From Chloroflexota bacterium (GTDB taxonomy: Bacteria > Chloroflexota > Anaerolineae > Promineifilales > Promineifilaceae), in assembly GCA_020353135.1 (NCBI GenBank), contig CP070688.1, positions 4,201,791-4,218,254 of the forward strand: a DNA stretch of 16,464 nucleotides. The letters are read 5' to 3'. Position 1 is the first letter of the stretch, and each line of letters begins with the position of its first letter. Both the position numbers and the translations under genes were made by a program. This document shows, piece by piece, positions 1 to 6,970 of the stretch. Below the pieces are notes generated by a model. The model was not told the DNA's origin, did no database searches, and saw nothing but the letters and a program-made list of their open reading frames with translations.

Positions 1-320
1 ACCTGCATCGGGTCGTCCAACGCGCCGGCCGGTCTGGGGGGCTTTCCGTTACCGTTTGACCCCGGATCGGCAAATGGATGACCGGCCGGCATGGCCCACA
101 CCTTTCCCCAGGAGTCAGGCGCTTGACGGCGCTCGTAGGCGCGCAGCGCGAAACCATCCTTGATTCTCAGGGTTCCGAAGTAGTCAAGTAGAGCCATCGG
201 ATCGAGATCGCTTATACGCCAATCATTCTCCCGGACAGCTGGCATTAGGGCCAGCCAATGAGTCGTTACCGCGCTACGCAACGCGCGGATATCGCCACCG
301 TGAAAAGTGTACTGCTTCAT
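1..320 (-). CDS. Hypothetical protein, N-terminal part (cut by left edge)
   Basis: An open frame of 106 codons starts at the ATG on the minus strand at 320 and runs without a stop off the left edge, so only the N-terminus is seen. A Shine-Dalgarno-like AGAGAGGG lies at 325-332, four bases before the ATG. The protein begins MKQYTFHGGD, is rich in Trp, Arg and Asp, has no signal peptide or membrane segment, and becomes Gly/Pro-rich near residues 80-103, which may be a linker. I recognise no family. It could be a real cytoplasmic protein with a second domain beyond the window. The RBS, the promoter just upstream and the unbroken frame support it being a gene. Confidence 0.6.
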   Translation of the reverse strand, partial: MKQYTFHGGDIRALRSAVTTHWLALMPAVRENDWRISDLDPMALLDYFGTLRIKDGFALRAYERRQAPDSWGKVWAMPAGHPFADPGSNGNGKPPRPAGALDDPMQ

Positions 321-345
321 TCATCCCTCTCTAGCTATCGGCTAT

Positions 346-384
346 CCAGCCCGCCCAGATAAATATCTCAGACGGGCTGGTCAA
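346..384 (-). promoter_or_regulatory. Putative promoter with overlapping inverted-repeat operator
   Basis: On the minus strand TTGACC (384-379) is followed after 17 bases by TATCTG (361-356), which puts the transcription start near 349, upstream of the RBS of the gene starting at 320. An inverted repeat, CCAGCCCG at 346-353 and CGGGCTGG at 373-380, brackets the -10 box and spacer, and a second small palindrome, AGATA-AA-TATCT at 357-368, sits in its centre. The left arm straddles the expected start site, so the full repeat would not be transcribed. That favours a protein-binding operator over an RNA hairpin. The -10 match is only 3 of 6, so the promoter is tentative. Confidence 0.35.
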
Positions 385-651
385 CCGTAATCCAACCCAT
401 GCAATCAGTGTATGTCATGGCTTGCGCTTTGTGAACTGAAATAGTTGGTAAAAAAGTCATGAGGCGGACAATTATCCTAGCTATCATCCAGTCTGTGCTG
501 AAGGCTGTCTTTCCGGCCGCTGGCATGTTCCATGCATGCTGGCACCTGGTACCCTGTTCATTGGACCATGGACTTCAAAACCCGCGCCTCGCGTGGTAGA
601 CTTCCCAACAAAATGGTCGCCCTATCTGCTAGCATACCGAAGGCGACTTTG
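385..651. other. Intergenic stretch without recognisable gene
   Basis: I find no open frame with a plausible RBS, no tRNA-like T-loop and no clear terminator here. A short AT-richer patch with a TAAAAAA run lies near 449-455, and a CATGCATG palindrome near 530. It separates two divergently transcribed genes and most likely holds only upstream control sequence. Confidence 0.5.
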
Positions 652-679
652 TTGACATAAATACTGTAGATCGCATTGT
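652..679 (+). promoter_or_regulatory. Possible promoter of the membrane coiled-coil gene
   Basis: A perfect -35 TTGACA at 652-657 is followed 16 bases later by CATTGT (674-679), a 3-of-6 match to TATAAT. This would start transcription near 686 and would favour the ATG at 699 over the GTG at 678 as the translation start. The weak -10 keeps this tentative. Confidence 0.3.
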
Positions 680-698
680 GAACGTGAGACACGTGGAT

Positions 699-1568
699 AT
701 GGCTAGAAGGGTAATTGGCTTCGTCCTGATCTTAATAGGTCTGTTCGGCCTGGTGATATGCGTTCAAGGCGCCCGAATGGGTCGGGAGTTGGCTGACAAT
801 CTAGCGTCCCAGTTGGATTCGGCCCTGGAAACGGCCGCGGAGACTCTGGATACGGTCGAAGCCACGTTGGAACAATCGCGGCAAACGGTTGCCAGCGTAA
901 ATGCAACGGTAGGACAGGTCCAGAGCACGACACAAAACCTGTCGGCGACCGTCGACGACTCGGGGCCGATGTTAGGTGAACTGGCCCTGTTGGTTGGAGA
1001 ATCGATCCCGAATACCATCACGGATCTTCAGAATACGATCCCGAATATCGCTCAGACCGCGAAAGTTGTAGACGATACCCTGCGCCTGTTGAGCAGGTTA
1101 AGGATCGAAGAACGGGTGCCGATCATCAACTACGATATCAGCATCGGCCTGGGCGTCGACTATGATCCAGAGATTCCTTTTGATCGAGCTGTGGAGGAGG
1201 TCGGCAGTGGGCTATCGCCCATCGCCGAGGCTTCTCGAAATCTTGAAGATGAGTTGAACACGGCTGGGAGCAACATGGATGTGCTCAGCCAGGATCTCGG
1301 CGATTTGGCCCAAAGCCTGGGCGAGATGAACGCGGATCTGGCCGGCTTCCGGCCGTTATTGGACGAGTACAGCACGCTGGTTGCCGACATTGAAGAAGGC
1401 GTTTCGAGCGCCCAAGCCAAGCTGGGCGGACAGGTTGAAGCCGTCAAGCGCAGCATCCTGCTGGTCGCCATTTGGTTTGGCTTGTTTCAACTGCTACCCA
1501 TCTACTTCGGCTTCGAACTGGCCATGGGTAACCGGATGGTGCCGGTGGCCGACAAGAGTGACGACTAG
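699..1568 (+). CDS. Hypothetical membrane protein with long coiled-coil-like domain
   Basis: The product has 289 residues from the ATG at 699; the frame is open back to a GTG at 678, which would add seven residues. A positively charged N-terminus (MARR) is followed by a membrane segment at about residues 4-23, then about 230 hydrophilic residues, then a second membrane segment at about 253-276 and a short charged tail. The central part is Ala/Leu/Ser/Thr-rich with heptad-like spacing (around 35-90, 110-135 and 175-245), suggesting a helical coiled-coil domain held outside the membrane between two anchors. Gly/Pro/Tyr-containing breaks near 140-165 may be a hinge. No catalytic motif is visible and I do not recognise a family; a structural or sensor-like envelope role is only a guess. 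It is monocistronic and converges on the GT117 gene. Confidence 0.75.
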   Translation: MARRVIGFVLILIGLFGLVICVQGARMGRELADNLASQLDSALETAAETLDTVEATLEQSRQTVASVNATVGQVQSTTQNLSATVDDSGPMLGELALLVGESIPNTITDLQNTIPNIAQTAKVVDDTLRLLSRLRIEERVPIINYDISIGLGVDYDPEIPFDRAVEEVGSGLSPIAEASRNLEDELNTAGSNMDVLSQDLGDLAQSLGEMNADLAGFRPLLDEYSTLVADIEEGVSSAQAKLGGQVEAVKRSILLVAIWFGLFQLLPIYFGFELAMGNRMVPVADKSDD

Positions 1569-1575
1569 CAATTTA

Positions 1576-1590
1576 GCAACCTACGGTTGC
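1576..1590. terminator. Short hairpin between convergent genes
   Basis: GCAACC (1576-1581), a three-base loop TAC and GGTTGC (1585-1590) form a perfect 6-bp stem in the gap between the convergent stops at 1568 and 1581; the stem includes the stop codon of the minus-strand gene. The position suits a bidirectional terminator. No T-run follows on either strand, so intrinsic termination would be weak. Confidence 0.35.
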
Positions 1591-4523
1591 GTCTCGAGCG
1601 TATTTCTGCCTAGGGGTATCCATGGCGCCAATTGTGCATAACGCTCGTCCAGGACGGGAAGCTGCCTGGATGTAAAGGCATCGTACAGCACCAGAAGCGG
1701 CTCAACCTCCTGACCATCCCGGGCATCTGAGCTGACGAACGACCACACGGGGGCGCGTACTCTGGAGCCGGAAAGCCATTTAAGCGTTGGGATGGCGCCC
1801 AGGGCCGGTACCCCGTCGTCCAGGTCCCACCAGTCCCAACTCTGCCCATCTTCCTGGTAGCCGACTAGTCGCAGGGAGACAACCAGGTCGCGCATTATCG
1901 GCCGGGACGTCGTGAACCACTGTGGCGAAGCCAGCCGTTGTCCTGAAGAGACTGGATCCAGACCACTGACGTCCTGGCCCAGCCAGACCAGACCTTGCCC
2001 AAACGGCACGTAAGCGGCCGGTCTGTCCAGTCCGAAGGTCGACCCTTCTTCTTCGATTCCCCAGGGGCCATTCCAAGGGGGCATTTGATATTGGCCGCCG
2101 TCCACATCTATACTCTGGGTTTCATAGCCAGCTGCCGTGGACCAATGCAGATAGAGTCGTTGCCGGCCTGGAAGAGTGCTGTCCCAATCGTGACCGATCA
2201 AGGTACGGTTATTAACGTCACCAGATAACGGCCGGTGAGCGCGATTCGATGTGAAGGGTGGCTCGGTGGCCATTTCGATCTGAACCTGGCCCAGCACAGT
2301 AGCGAAGTCGGCCGCCGGTTGGCCGTTGTCGTAGCTGCCGATGACCACAGCATAATCATCTGGCGCCGCGTCAAGGCGGGGCGTGAGCCGGAACTGGCTG
2401 ATAGTCAGACCCTCTGGTTGGGCGAGGGCAGGCTGATCGTCGCCGGCGTCTAGCATGCCATCCGGACCAATCAGGTGAGCAAAAAGTGTGCGGTCCTGAT
2501 CCGTCTCTGCCAGCGGCCGCCAGGCCAACGACACCACAATCTCCTGTCCAGGTTCGACGGTCAGGGTATCGAGATGATAGCCAACTGCCTGCACTTCGGG
2601 GCCTATTTCCTCAGCCAGCGGGATGTACTTCTCCGGCAATACGGTCAGCGGCGCTTGCCGGAAGAGGAACGCTTCCTGGAACGGTTCGGCCAAGGGCAAT
2701 GCCGTATAGGCGCCAGGATCATAATGGGTTGCTATGACCGTGCGGCCAGCGGCCAGATTCGTCGTTATCCGGTTGGCCCAGGTCCGAGCATACGGTCCAG
2801 ACTCGGGAAAGACAAACTGAACGTGGACATCCGGCCGCAAGCCCTCTACCTCTTGTAGATACCACAGCGGCGTGGCCCAGTGCCAATCGGCCAGGATGAG
2901 AGCACCGGCCGGGGCATCTTCCAGAAGCGGTTGAGCATATTCTCTGGCGGACGTATCCTGGCTGAGCCACAAGAAACTACGGTAGTTGCCGGCGGCCTGA
3001 ACAAGCACGGCCATCGTCATCGCCACCAGAACGAGCACCGCAGCCGCGCCCTTCAGCTTGTGCCGCGATTCAACTTGCCGGGATGGGGCGGGGACATGGC
3101 GGAAAATTCCTCCGGCATATCCATAAAGGAAAGCCAGCAGAACGTAAACGGGCAGCATATACTCGACAGTCTGGGGCGCGCGGTAGACGGCCGCCACTAG
3201 CGTGTGAATTACGAGGGAAGCAGCCAATACTCCGGCCAGCAGGCGGTCGCGCCTGAATAGCAGGATCAAGCCGAGTATCATGACGATCAACACAAGGGGC
3301 GAGAACTGGAAGGTAAGCACGTTGGCCATTACGCGTAACCGCGCCCATAAGACTGATACATCGTCGACGAAAAAGAGATCGCCGCGAAATCCCAGCCCCA
3401 AAACGTGTTTCATGAATCCACGCACGGTGGCCAAGTCCTCGGCCGCGCCAAACGCGCCGGCCGCGCCGCGCAGCGGCAGATACAACAGCGGCAGGAGGGC
3501 AATCGCAGCCGCCAGCAGATAAACAGGCCAGCGGCCGGGTCGTCTTATGGTCGCCGGTCGCATGGCGATCGTATAAAGACCAAATAGAGCACCGAGGAAG
3601 ATAAGCGATAAGTGATGGCTTGCGGCTAGCACCAGGACCAGCACGAACAAGGCCTCAAGCCATACCTCGGACCGGCCGCGCGATTCATCGGCACGGACAT
3701 CGCCGGACCCTGTTTCTCTTCGTCTCTCAATTTGCCGGCCTAGATCATTCTGCCGTTCGCGCAGGAGTAGCAGCAGGTAAATGGCGGCAGCGGTGAAAAA
3801 GGCGGTCAGGCTGCGAACATTGGCCGTGGTTGCTTGTGACCAGAAAGTGGCCGAGGTTCCCAGAGCGGTTGCCGCCAACAAGCCAGCCAGGCGACTGCTG
3901 CAAAGGCGACGTATGGCCAGGAAAAGCAGCAGAAGTGTGCCTGTGCTAACTAACGCCGACAGCAGGTTTACCCTATACGCCTCGTCCGGTCCGATCGGCA
4001 GGCGGGTGGCCAGGTTGGCTAACATCGTATAGAGGGGAAAGCCGGTTGGGTGGGCAACGCCCAAATTCGCGGCCACAAGTTGTAGCTCACCAGCGTCGGC
4101 CGGCAGCAAGCCGGGCGCCAGCGTATTTACATAAAGTACAAAGAACCCGATGCTCAGCAATCCAGCTATGATTGTCTCGGCCGCCGGACTGTCCAACCTC
4201 TTCGAAATTCGAGTGGTGTCTGCGGAGAGCAGCAAACCGAACACGGCGGCCAGCCCGGCGCCAGCGGCAATGCGGGGATCCGGCTCTGGGTAAAAGACAT
4301 AAGCCAATAGAAGGAGTAGGGGCCAGGTCGCTGAAAGCGCTCTATGGCGCAGCGCGACGATTGAACCGGCGACGGTCAGCAGCGTCAATAGAGCCGCTCC
4401 AAACAGACCCGGTTGCAGCCACTCGCTCGAGAGGCGGCCGGCATACAGGCCCAGCGAGACGGCCGGACCCAACCATAGCCACGTATTGACGGCCACAATG
4501 CTTCTTCCTACCCGGTCGGACAT
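1581..4523 (-). CDS. DUF2723/GT117-family membrane glycosyltransferase
   Basis: This 980-residue protein carries the DUF2723 (TMEM260/GT117-type) signature near residues 141-165: PADAGE, then about a dozen residues later GVAHPTGFPLY. These families are polytopic, lipid-sugar-dependent glycosyltransferases of the GT-C type that act on the outer face of the membrane. About a dozen hydrophobic segments cover residues 10-510. An Arg-rich cytoplasmic loop lies near 256-285. The last 450 residues are soluble and should face outward; they look beta-rich near 610-750, and their last part is rich in Trp and Gly. The acceptor (protein or polysaccharide) cannot be read from the sequence; the role in envelope glycosylation is inferred from the family. 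No SD precedes the ATG, but a perfect TATAAT lies 7 bases upstream, implying a leaderless transcript. It is divergent from the UspA-fusion gene. Confidence 0.85.
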   Translation of the reverse strand: MSDRVGRSIVAVNTWLWLGPAVSLGLYAGRLSSEWLQPGLFGAALLTLLTVAGSIVALRHRALSATWPLLLLLAYVFYPEPDPRIAAGAGLAAVFGLLLSADTTRISKRLDSPAAETIIAGLLSIGFFVLYVNTLAPGLLPADAGELQLVAANLGVAHPTGFPLYTMLANLATRLPIGPDEAYRVNLLSALVSTGTLLLLFLAIRRLCSSRLAGLLAATALGTSATFWSQATTANVRSLTAFFTAAAIYLLLLLRERQNDLGRQIERRRETGSGDVRADESRGRSEVWLEALFVLVLVLAASHHLSLIFLGALFGLYTIAMRPATIRRPGRWPVYLLAAAIALLPLLYLPLRGAAGAFGAAEDLATVRGFMKHVLGLGFRGDLFFVDDVSVLWARLRVMANVLTFQFSPLVLIVMILGLILLFRRDRLLAGVLAASLVIHTLVAAVYRAPQTVEYMLPVYVLLAFLYGYAGGIFRHVPAPSRQVESRHKLKGAAAVLVLVAMTMAVLVQAAGNYRSFLWLSQDTSAREYAQPLLEDAPAGALILADWHWATPLWYLQEVEGLRPDVHVQFVFPESGPYARTWANRITTNLAAGRTVIATHYDPGAYTALPLAEPFQEAFLFRQAPLTVLPEKYIPLAEEIGPEVQAVGYHLDTLTVEPGQEIVVSLAWRPLAETDQDRTLFAHLIGPDGMLDAGDDQPALAQPEGLTISQFRLTPRLDAAPDDYAVVIGSYDNGQPAADFATVLGQVQIEMATEPPFTSNRAHRPLSGDVNNRTLIGHDWDSTLPGRQRLYLHWSTAAGYETQSIDVDGGQYQMPPWNGPWGIEEEGSTFGLDRPAAYVPFGQGLVWLGQDVSGLDPVSSGQRLASPQWFTTSRPIMRDLVVSLRLVGYQEDGQSWDWWDLDDGVPALGAIPTLKWLSGSRVRAPVWSFVSSDARDGQEVEPLLVLYDAFTSRQLPVLDERYAQLAPWIPLGRNTLETQP

Positions 4524-4530
4524 GGACGGA

Positions 4531-4536
4531 ATTATA
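4531..4536 (-). promoter_or_regulatory. -10 element for leaderless transcript of GT117 gene
   Basis: The minus strand reads TATAAT at 4536-4531, with only 7 bases to the ATG at 4523. The transcription start would fall at the start codon itself, consistent with the missing Shine-Dalgarno. No convincing -35 is seen 16-18 bases upstream and there is no TG extension. Confidence 0.5.
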
Positions 4537-4600
4537 CCTGAGACGAGTCACAAGGGCGGCTTGCACGAAGAGTCAGCATAGGAGTGAGGGTCGGGATTTA

Positions 4601-4609
4601 TGCTATACT
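4601..4609 (+). promoter_or_regulatory. Extended -10 element of the ParB-like/UspA gene
   Basis: TGCTATACT is a TGn-extended -10. The start site would be near 4616, three or four bases before the ATG at 4620, so the mRNA would be nearly leaderless. The element lies inside the longer frame that opens at a GTG at 4584, which argues against that upstream start. No good -35 is present, as is common for extended -10 promoters. Confidence 0.55.
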
Positions 4610-4619
4610 CATAGGCAGC

Positions 4620-6338
4620 ATGGAGAGCTATTCGTCGGCAATTAGCGACTTCCGCCGGGCGCGGGGCCGGGCGGCCCTGCAGAGCATTGTGGCCAAACTG
4701 ACGGGCGGACAGAGTGAGTTGTTATCCTATGAGGACGTTCGCCGGAAGGTGAGGGCTGGTGGCGTCGTTTCACGCGGAATTCGCGAGGTTCCGCTGGACG
4801 CTATAGTAGGTAGTGTCGGCCGTTACCAGGACTTCACGCGAACATTTTTGCCAAAGCACGACAGTGACGAGGATCGATGGGTACGGGTGAGCATCGCTGC
4901 CACCGGCATGACCGGATTGCCGCCGGTTGAGCTTTACCAAATCGGCGAAGTTTACTTCGTCTTTGACGGCCATCATCGCATATCGGTAGCTCGCCAGCAG
5001 AGCCAGACGGATATCCAGGCTTATGTAACGGAGGTGCGTTCGAAAGTGCCGTTGACTGTCGATACGAGCCCGGACGATCTGATCGTGAAGGCAGAGCAAG
5101 TCAAGTTCCTGGCCCACAGTGGACTTGACGCGTCGTATCCTGACGCGGACTTGAGCGTTACCTGCCCTGGACGGTATCAGGAACTGTTCGAACACATCGC
5201 CGTGCATCGCCATTACATGGGCCTGGAGCAGCTGCGCGAAATATCGTTCGAGGAGGCGGCAGCCCACTGGTACGAGCATGTTTACTCGCCGGTCGTCAGA
5301 AGCATCAATGATCAAGGCATTCTATACGACTTCCCGGGCCGTACTGAGACAGACTTGTATTTGTGGATTGGCAAACATCGAGCCGATCTGGAGGATCTTC
5401 TGGGTTGGGATATTCCGTACAGTACAGCCGCGGCCGATCTGGCCGATTCCGAGGTAAGAGCAAGAAAAAGCATTCTCTCCCGACTTGGTCAGCGAGTCCT
5501 TGAGGTCATGACGCCCGAAGAGCTGGAGGCTGCGCCGAAAGCAGGCCAGTGGCGCCGCGAGCGGCAAGCGGAGGGAGAACGGCTTTTCACTGATATCCTG
5601 GTCGCGCTCAGCGGGCAGGAAAGCAGTTGGTTGGCCCTTGAACAAGCCATTCCCTTTGCCGAGCGCGAAGGAGGCAGATTAAAGGGCCTGCTCGTCGTGG
5701 CTGATGAATCCGAGCAAGAGTCCGATGAGGCCCATGCCGTTCGTGATCATTTCTACTGGCGTTGCGGAGAGGTTGGATTGGAGGGACGCTTCGTTACCGA
5801 CGTGGGGCCGGTCGCCCGTACTTTATGCCAGAGGGCCCGCTGGTCCGACCTTTTGGTAGTGAATCTGGCTCACCGGCCCGGCGAGAGTCCCCGATCAAGA
5901 TGGGCTTCCGGGTTTCGCACGATTATGCAGCGCTGCTCGCGGCCGGTTTTGGCCGTACCTGACGAGACTAGCGACCTGAATCGGTTGTTGCTCGCCTATG
6001 ACGGCAGTCCGCAGGCTCAAGAGGCGCTATACGTAGCCACCTACCTTTCGGGTCAATGGCGATCCGAACTGGTTGTCATGACGATGACCGACGGAGATGT
6101 CGACGAGCGAACACAAGCGCTTGCGCGGACATACCTGGAGGAACGGACTATATCGGCCACATATGTCATGGAGACCGGGACGGGCGCTAGGGCGATCCTT
6201 TCTCGCGCCGAGGAGCTGAACTGTGACGGCCTGATCCTGGGTGGCTCCGGCAGAAATCCCGTCGTCGGCGTCGTCACTGGCAGCAAGGTGGACGAAATCC
6301 TGGCCACAACAACTTTGCCCGTGCTTGTGTGCCGCTGA
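4620..6338 (+). CDS. ParB/Srx-like domain fused to tandem UspA domains
   Basis: The product has 572 residues from the ATG at 4620. Residues about 52-140 resemble the ParB/sulfiredoxin N-terminal fold: PLDAIVGS, a strand ending VYFVFDGHHRISVARQ (FDGHHR at 115-120, like ParB box II), then a strand. Residues about 160-300 form an unknown helical domain with HRHYMGLEQ, HWYEHVYSPVV and DFPGRTETDLYLW. Two UspA domains follow. The first (about 325-447) has lost the nucleotide loop. The second (about 452-572) keeps it: GGSG at 541-544, nine residues, then GS at 554-555, the ATP-binding type. It probably is a soluble ATP-binding stress or regulatory protein. The function of the front half is unknown; the ParB-like match is by eye and shows no HTH or partition partner. 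A promoter and then the HhH gene follow 40 bases downstream. Confidence 0.85.
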   Translation: MESYSSAISDFRRARGRAALQSIVAKLTGGQSELLSYEDVRRKVRAGGVVSRGIREVPLDAIVGSVGRYQDFTRTFLPKHDSDEDRWVRVSIAATGMTGLPPVELYQIGEVYFVFDGHHRISVARQQSQTDIQAYVTEVRSKVPLTVDTSPDDLIVKAEQVKFLAHSGLDASYPDADLSVTCPGRYQELFEHIAVHRHYMGLEQLREISFEEAAAHWYEHVYSPVVRSINDQGILYDFPGRTETDLYLWIGKHRADLEDLLGWDIPYSTAAADLADSEVRARKSILSRLGQRVLEVMTPEELEAAPKAGQWRRERQAEGERLFTDILVALSGQESSWLALEQAIPFAEREGGRLKGLLVVADESEQESDEAHAVRDHFYWRCGEVGLEGRFVTDVGPVARTLCQRARWSDLLVVNLAHRPGESPRSRWASGFRTIMQRCSRPVLAVPDETSDLNRLLLAYDGSPQAQEALYVATYLSGQWRSELVVMTMTDGDVDERTQALARTYLEERTISATYVMETGTGARAILSRAEELNCDGLILGGSGRNPVVGVVTGSKVDEILATTTLPVLVCR

Positions 6339-6343
6339 ATAGC

Positions 6344-6349
6344 TATACT
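6344..6349 (+). promoter_or_regulatory. Possible -10 element of the HhH-protein gene
   Basis: TATACT matches TATAAT at 5 of 6 positions in the 40-base gap after the UspA-fusion gene. The start site would be near 6356, leaving a short leader with the SD-like AGGAAAGG at 6360-6367, 11 bases before the ATG. There is no good -35, so the gene may also be read through from the upstream gene. Confidence 0.4.
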
Positions 6350-6378
6350 TAATCGAAGTAGGAAAGGTCGGTGGTCAA

Positions 6379-6756
6379 ATGAAGAACAGTCACGTCAGAG
6401 CGTTCTGGATCGGATTCGTCGTTACAACGGCATTAACCGCCTGGATCTATTGGATCTGGCGCCAGAAACGAGTGGTAACCCCAGAACCGCTCATTCTCTC
6501 CGGAACACGCCAACCGCGGCCAGTTCAGATCAGCGAATCGAGCGATTCAGCCAAGCGACGTTTGATCTCGGAAGCACTGGAGGAGATTAACGGCATCGGG
6601 CCGGTTTTCGCCAATCGCTTGAATGACGCCGGCATCTATACTTATGCCGCATTAGCTTCCTGCACGCCAGAAGAACTACAAGAAATCACCGGCGTCACGC
6701 GCTGGGATCCGGCCGACTGGATAGCCGAAGCGAAGATACTGGCTGGCACAAGTTAG
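6379..6756 (+). CDS. Membrane-anchored helix-hairpin-helix protein
   Basis: This 125-residue protein has one N-terminal membrane segment (about residues 9-27, flanked by Arg and Lys), a polar linker (30-60) and a C-terminal helix-hairpin-helix domain (about 66-123). The domain contains EEINGIGPVFANRLNDAGI, a later TPEEL and ITGV, the pattern of the HHH_5/DUF4332-like domains often found alone or fused to other small proteins. By the positive-inside rule the HhH part would be cytoplasmic or exposed according to the short RQKR flank, which favours the cytoplasm. HhH domains bind DNA non-specifically or mediate protein contacts; a DNA role here is not shown. The start is supported by AGGAAAGG at 6360-6367. 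Confidence 0.8.
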   Translation: MKNSHVRAFWIGFVVTTALTAWIYWIWRQKRVVTPEPLILSGTRQPRPVQISESSDSAKRRLISEALEEINGIGPVFANRLNDAGIYTYAALASCTPEELQEITGVTRWDPADWIAEAKILAGTS

Positions 6757-6877
6757 CCAGTAGTTCGACTGTCCTCATCCAATTCAGAGCCTGATTGACC
6801 GAACTTGGGATCACGCCAGTGGGAGTTGCCCGGCATGGAATCTGGGCGGGACGGCTGTGCCAAAAGAGCCATTTTTC

Positions 6878-6917
6878 TGTACAAAACATTGACAAAACTG
6901 ATGGTCTGTGCTAGGTT
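6878..6917 (+). promoter_or_regulatory. Promoter with CarH-like 11-bp direct-repeat operator
   Basis: TGTACAAAACA (6878-6888) is followed directly by TTGACAAAACT (6889-6899): two 11-bp direct repeats, 8 of 11 identical, each with the TnnACA core reported for CarH operators. The second repeat holds a perfect -35 TTGACA (6889-6894); after exactly 17 bases comes TGC-TAGGTT with an extended -10 (-10 at 6912-6917). Repressor bound to the repeats would cover the -35. The start site would be near 6924, giving a leader of about 47 bases to the ATG at 6971. The TGTACA core occurs only here in the window by my reading. Direct repeats and promoter are seen; binding by the gene product is inferred. Confidence 0.65.
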
Positions 6918-6970
6918 AGCGCGGTTTGGGGTGGCCAGCACGCCGCCTCGCGCCATTAGGAATGAATACG

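Noticed and set aside
4584..4619. Upstream GTG start for the UspA-fusion protein
   Set aside because: The extra 12 codons contain the extended -10 TGCTATACT; ATG at 4620 fits the promoter.
4770..5315. 181-codon minus-strand open frame
   Set aside because: It lies wholly inside the UspA-fusion gene, shows no known motif and has no RBS; it is a shadow of GC-rich codon use.
6853..6876. GGCT/AGCC hairpin followed by a T-run as terminator for the HhH gene
   Set aside because: Only four base pairs with a 10-base loop; too weak, and the T-run sits right at the operator.
6926..6970. Earlier TTG and ATG starts for the B12 regulator
   Set aside because: TTG at 6926 is next to the predicted start site and lacks an SD; ATG at 6962 directly abuts the SD. 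ATG at 6971 has proper spacing.
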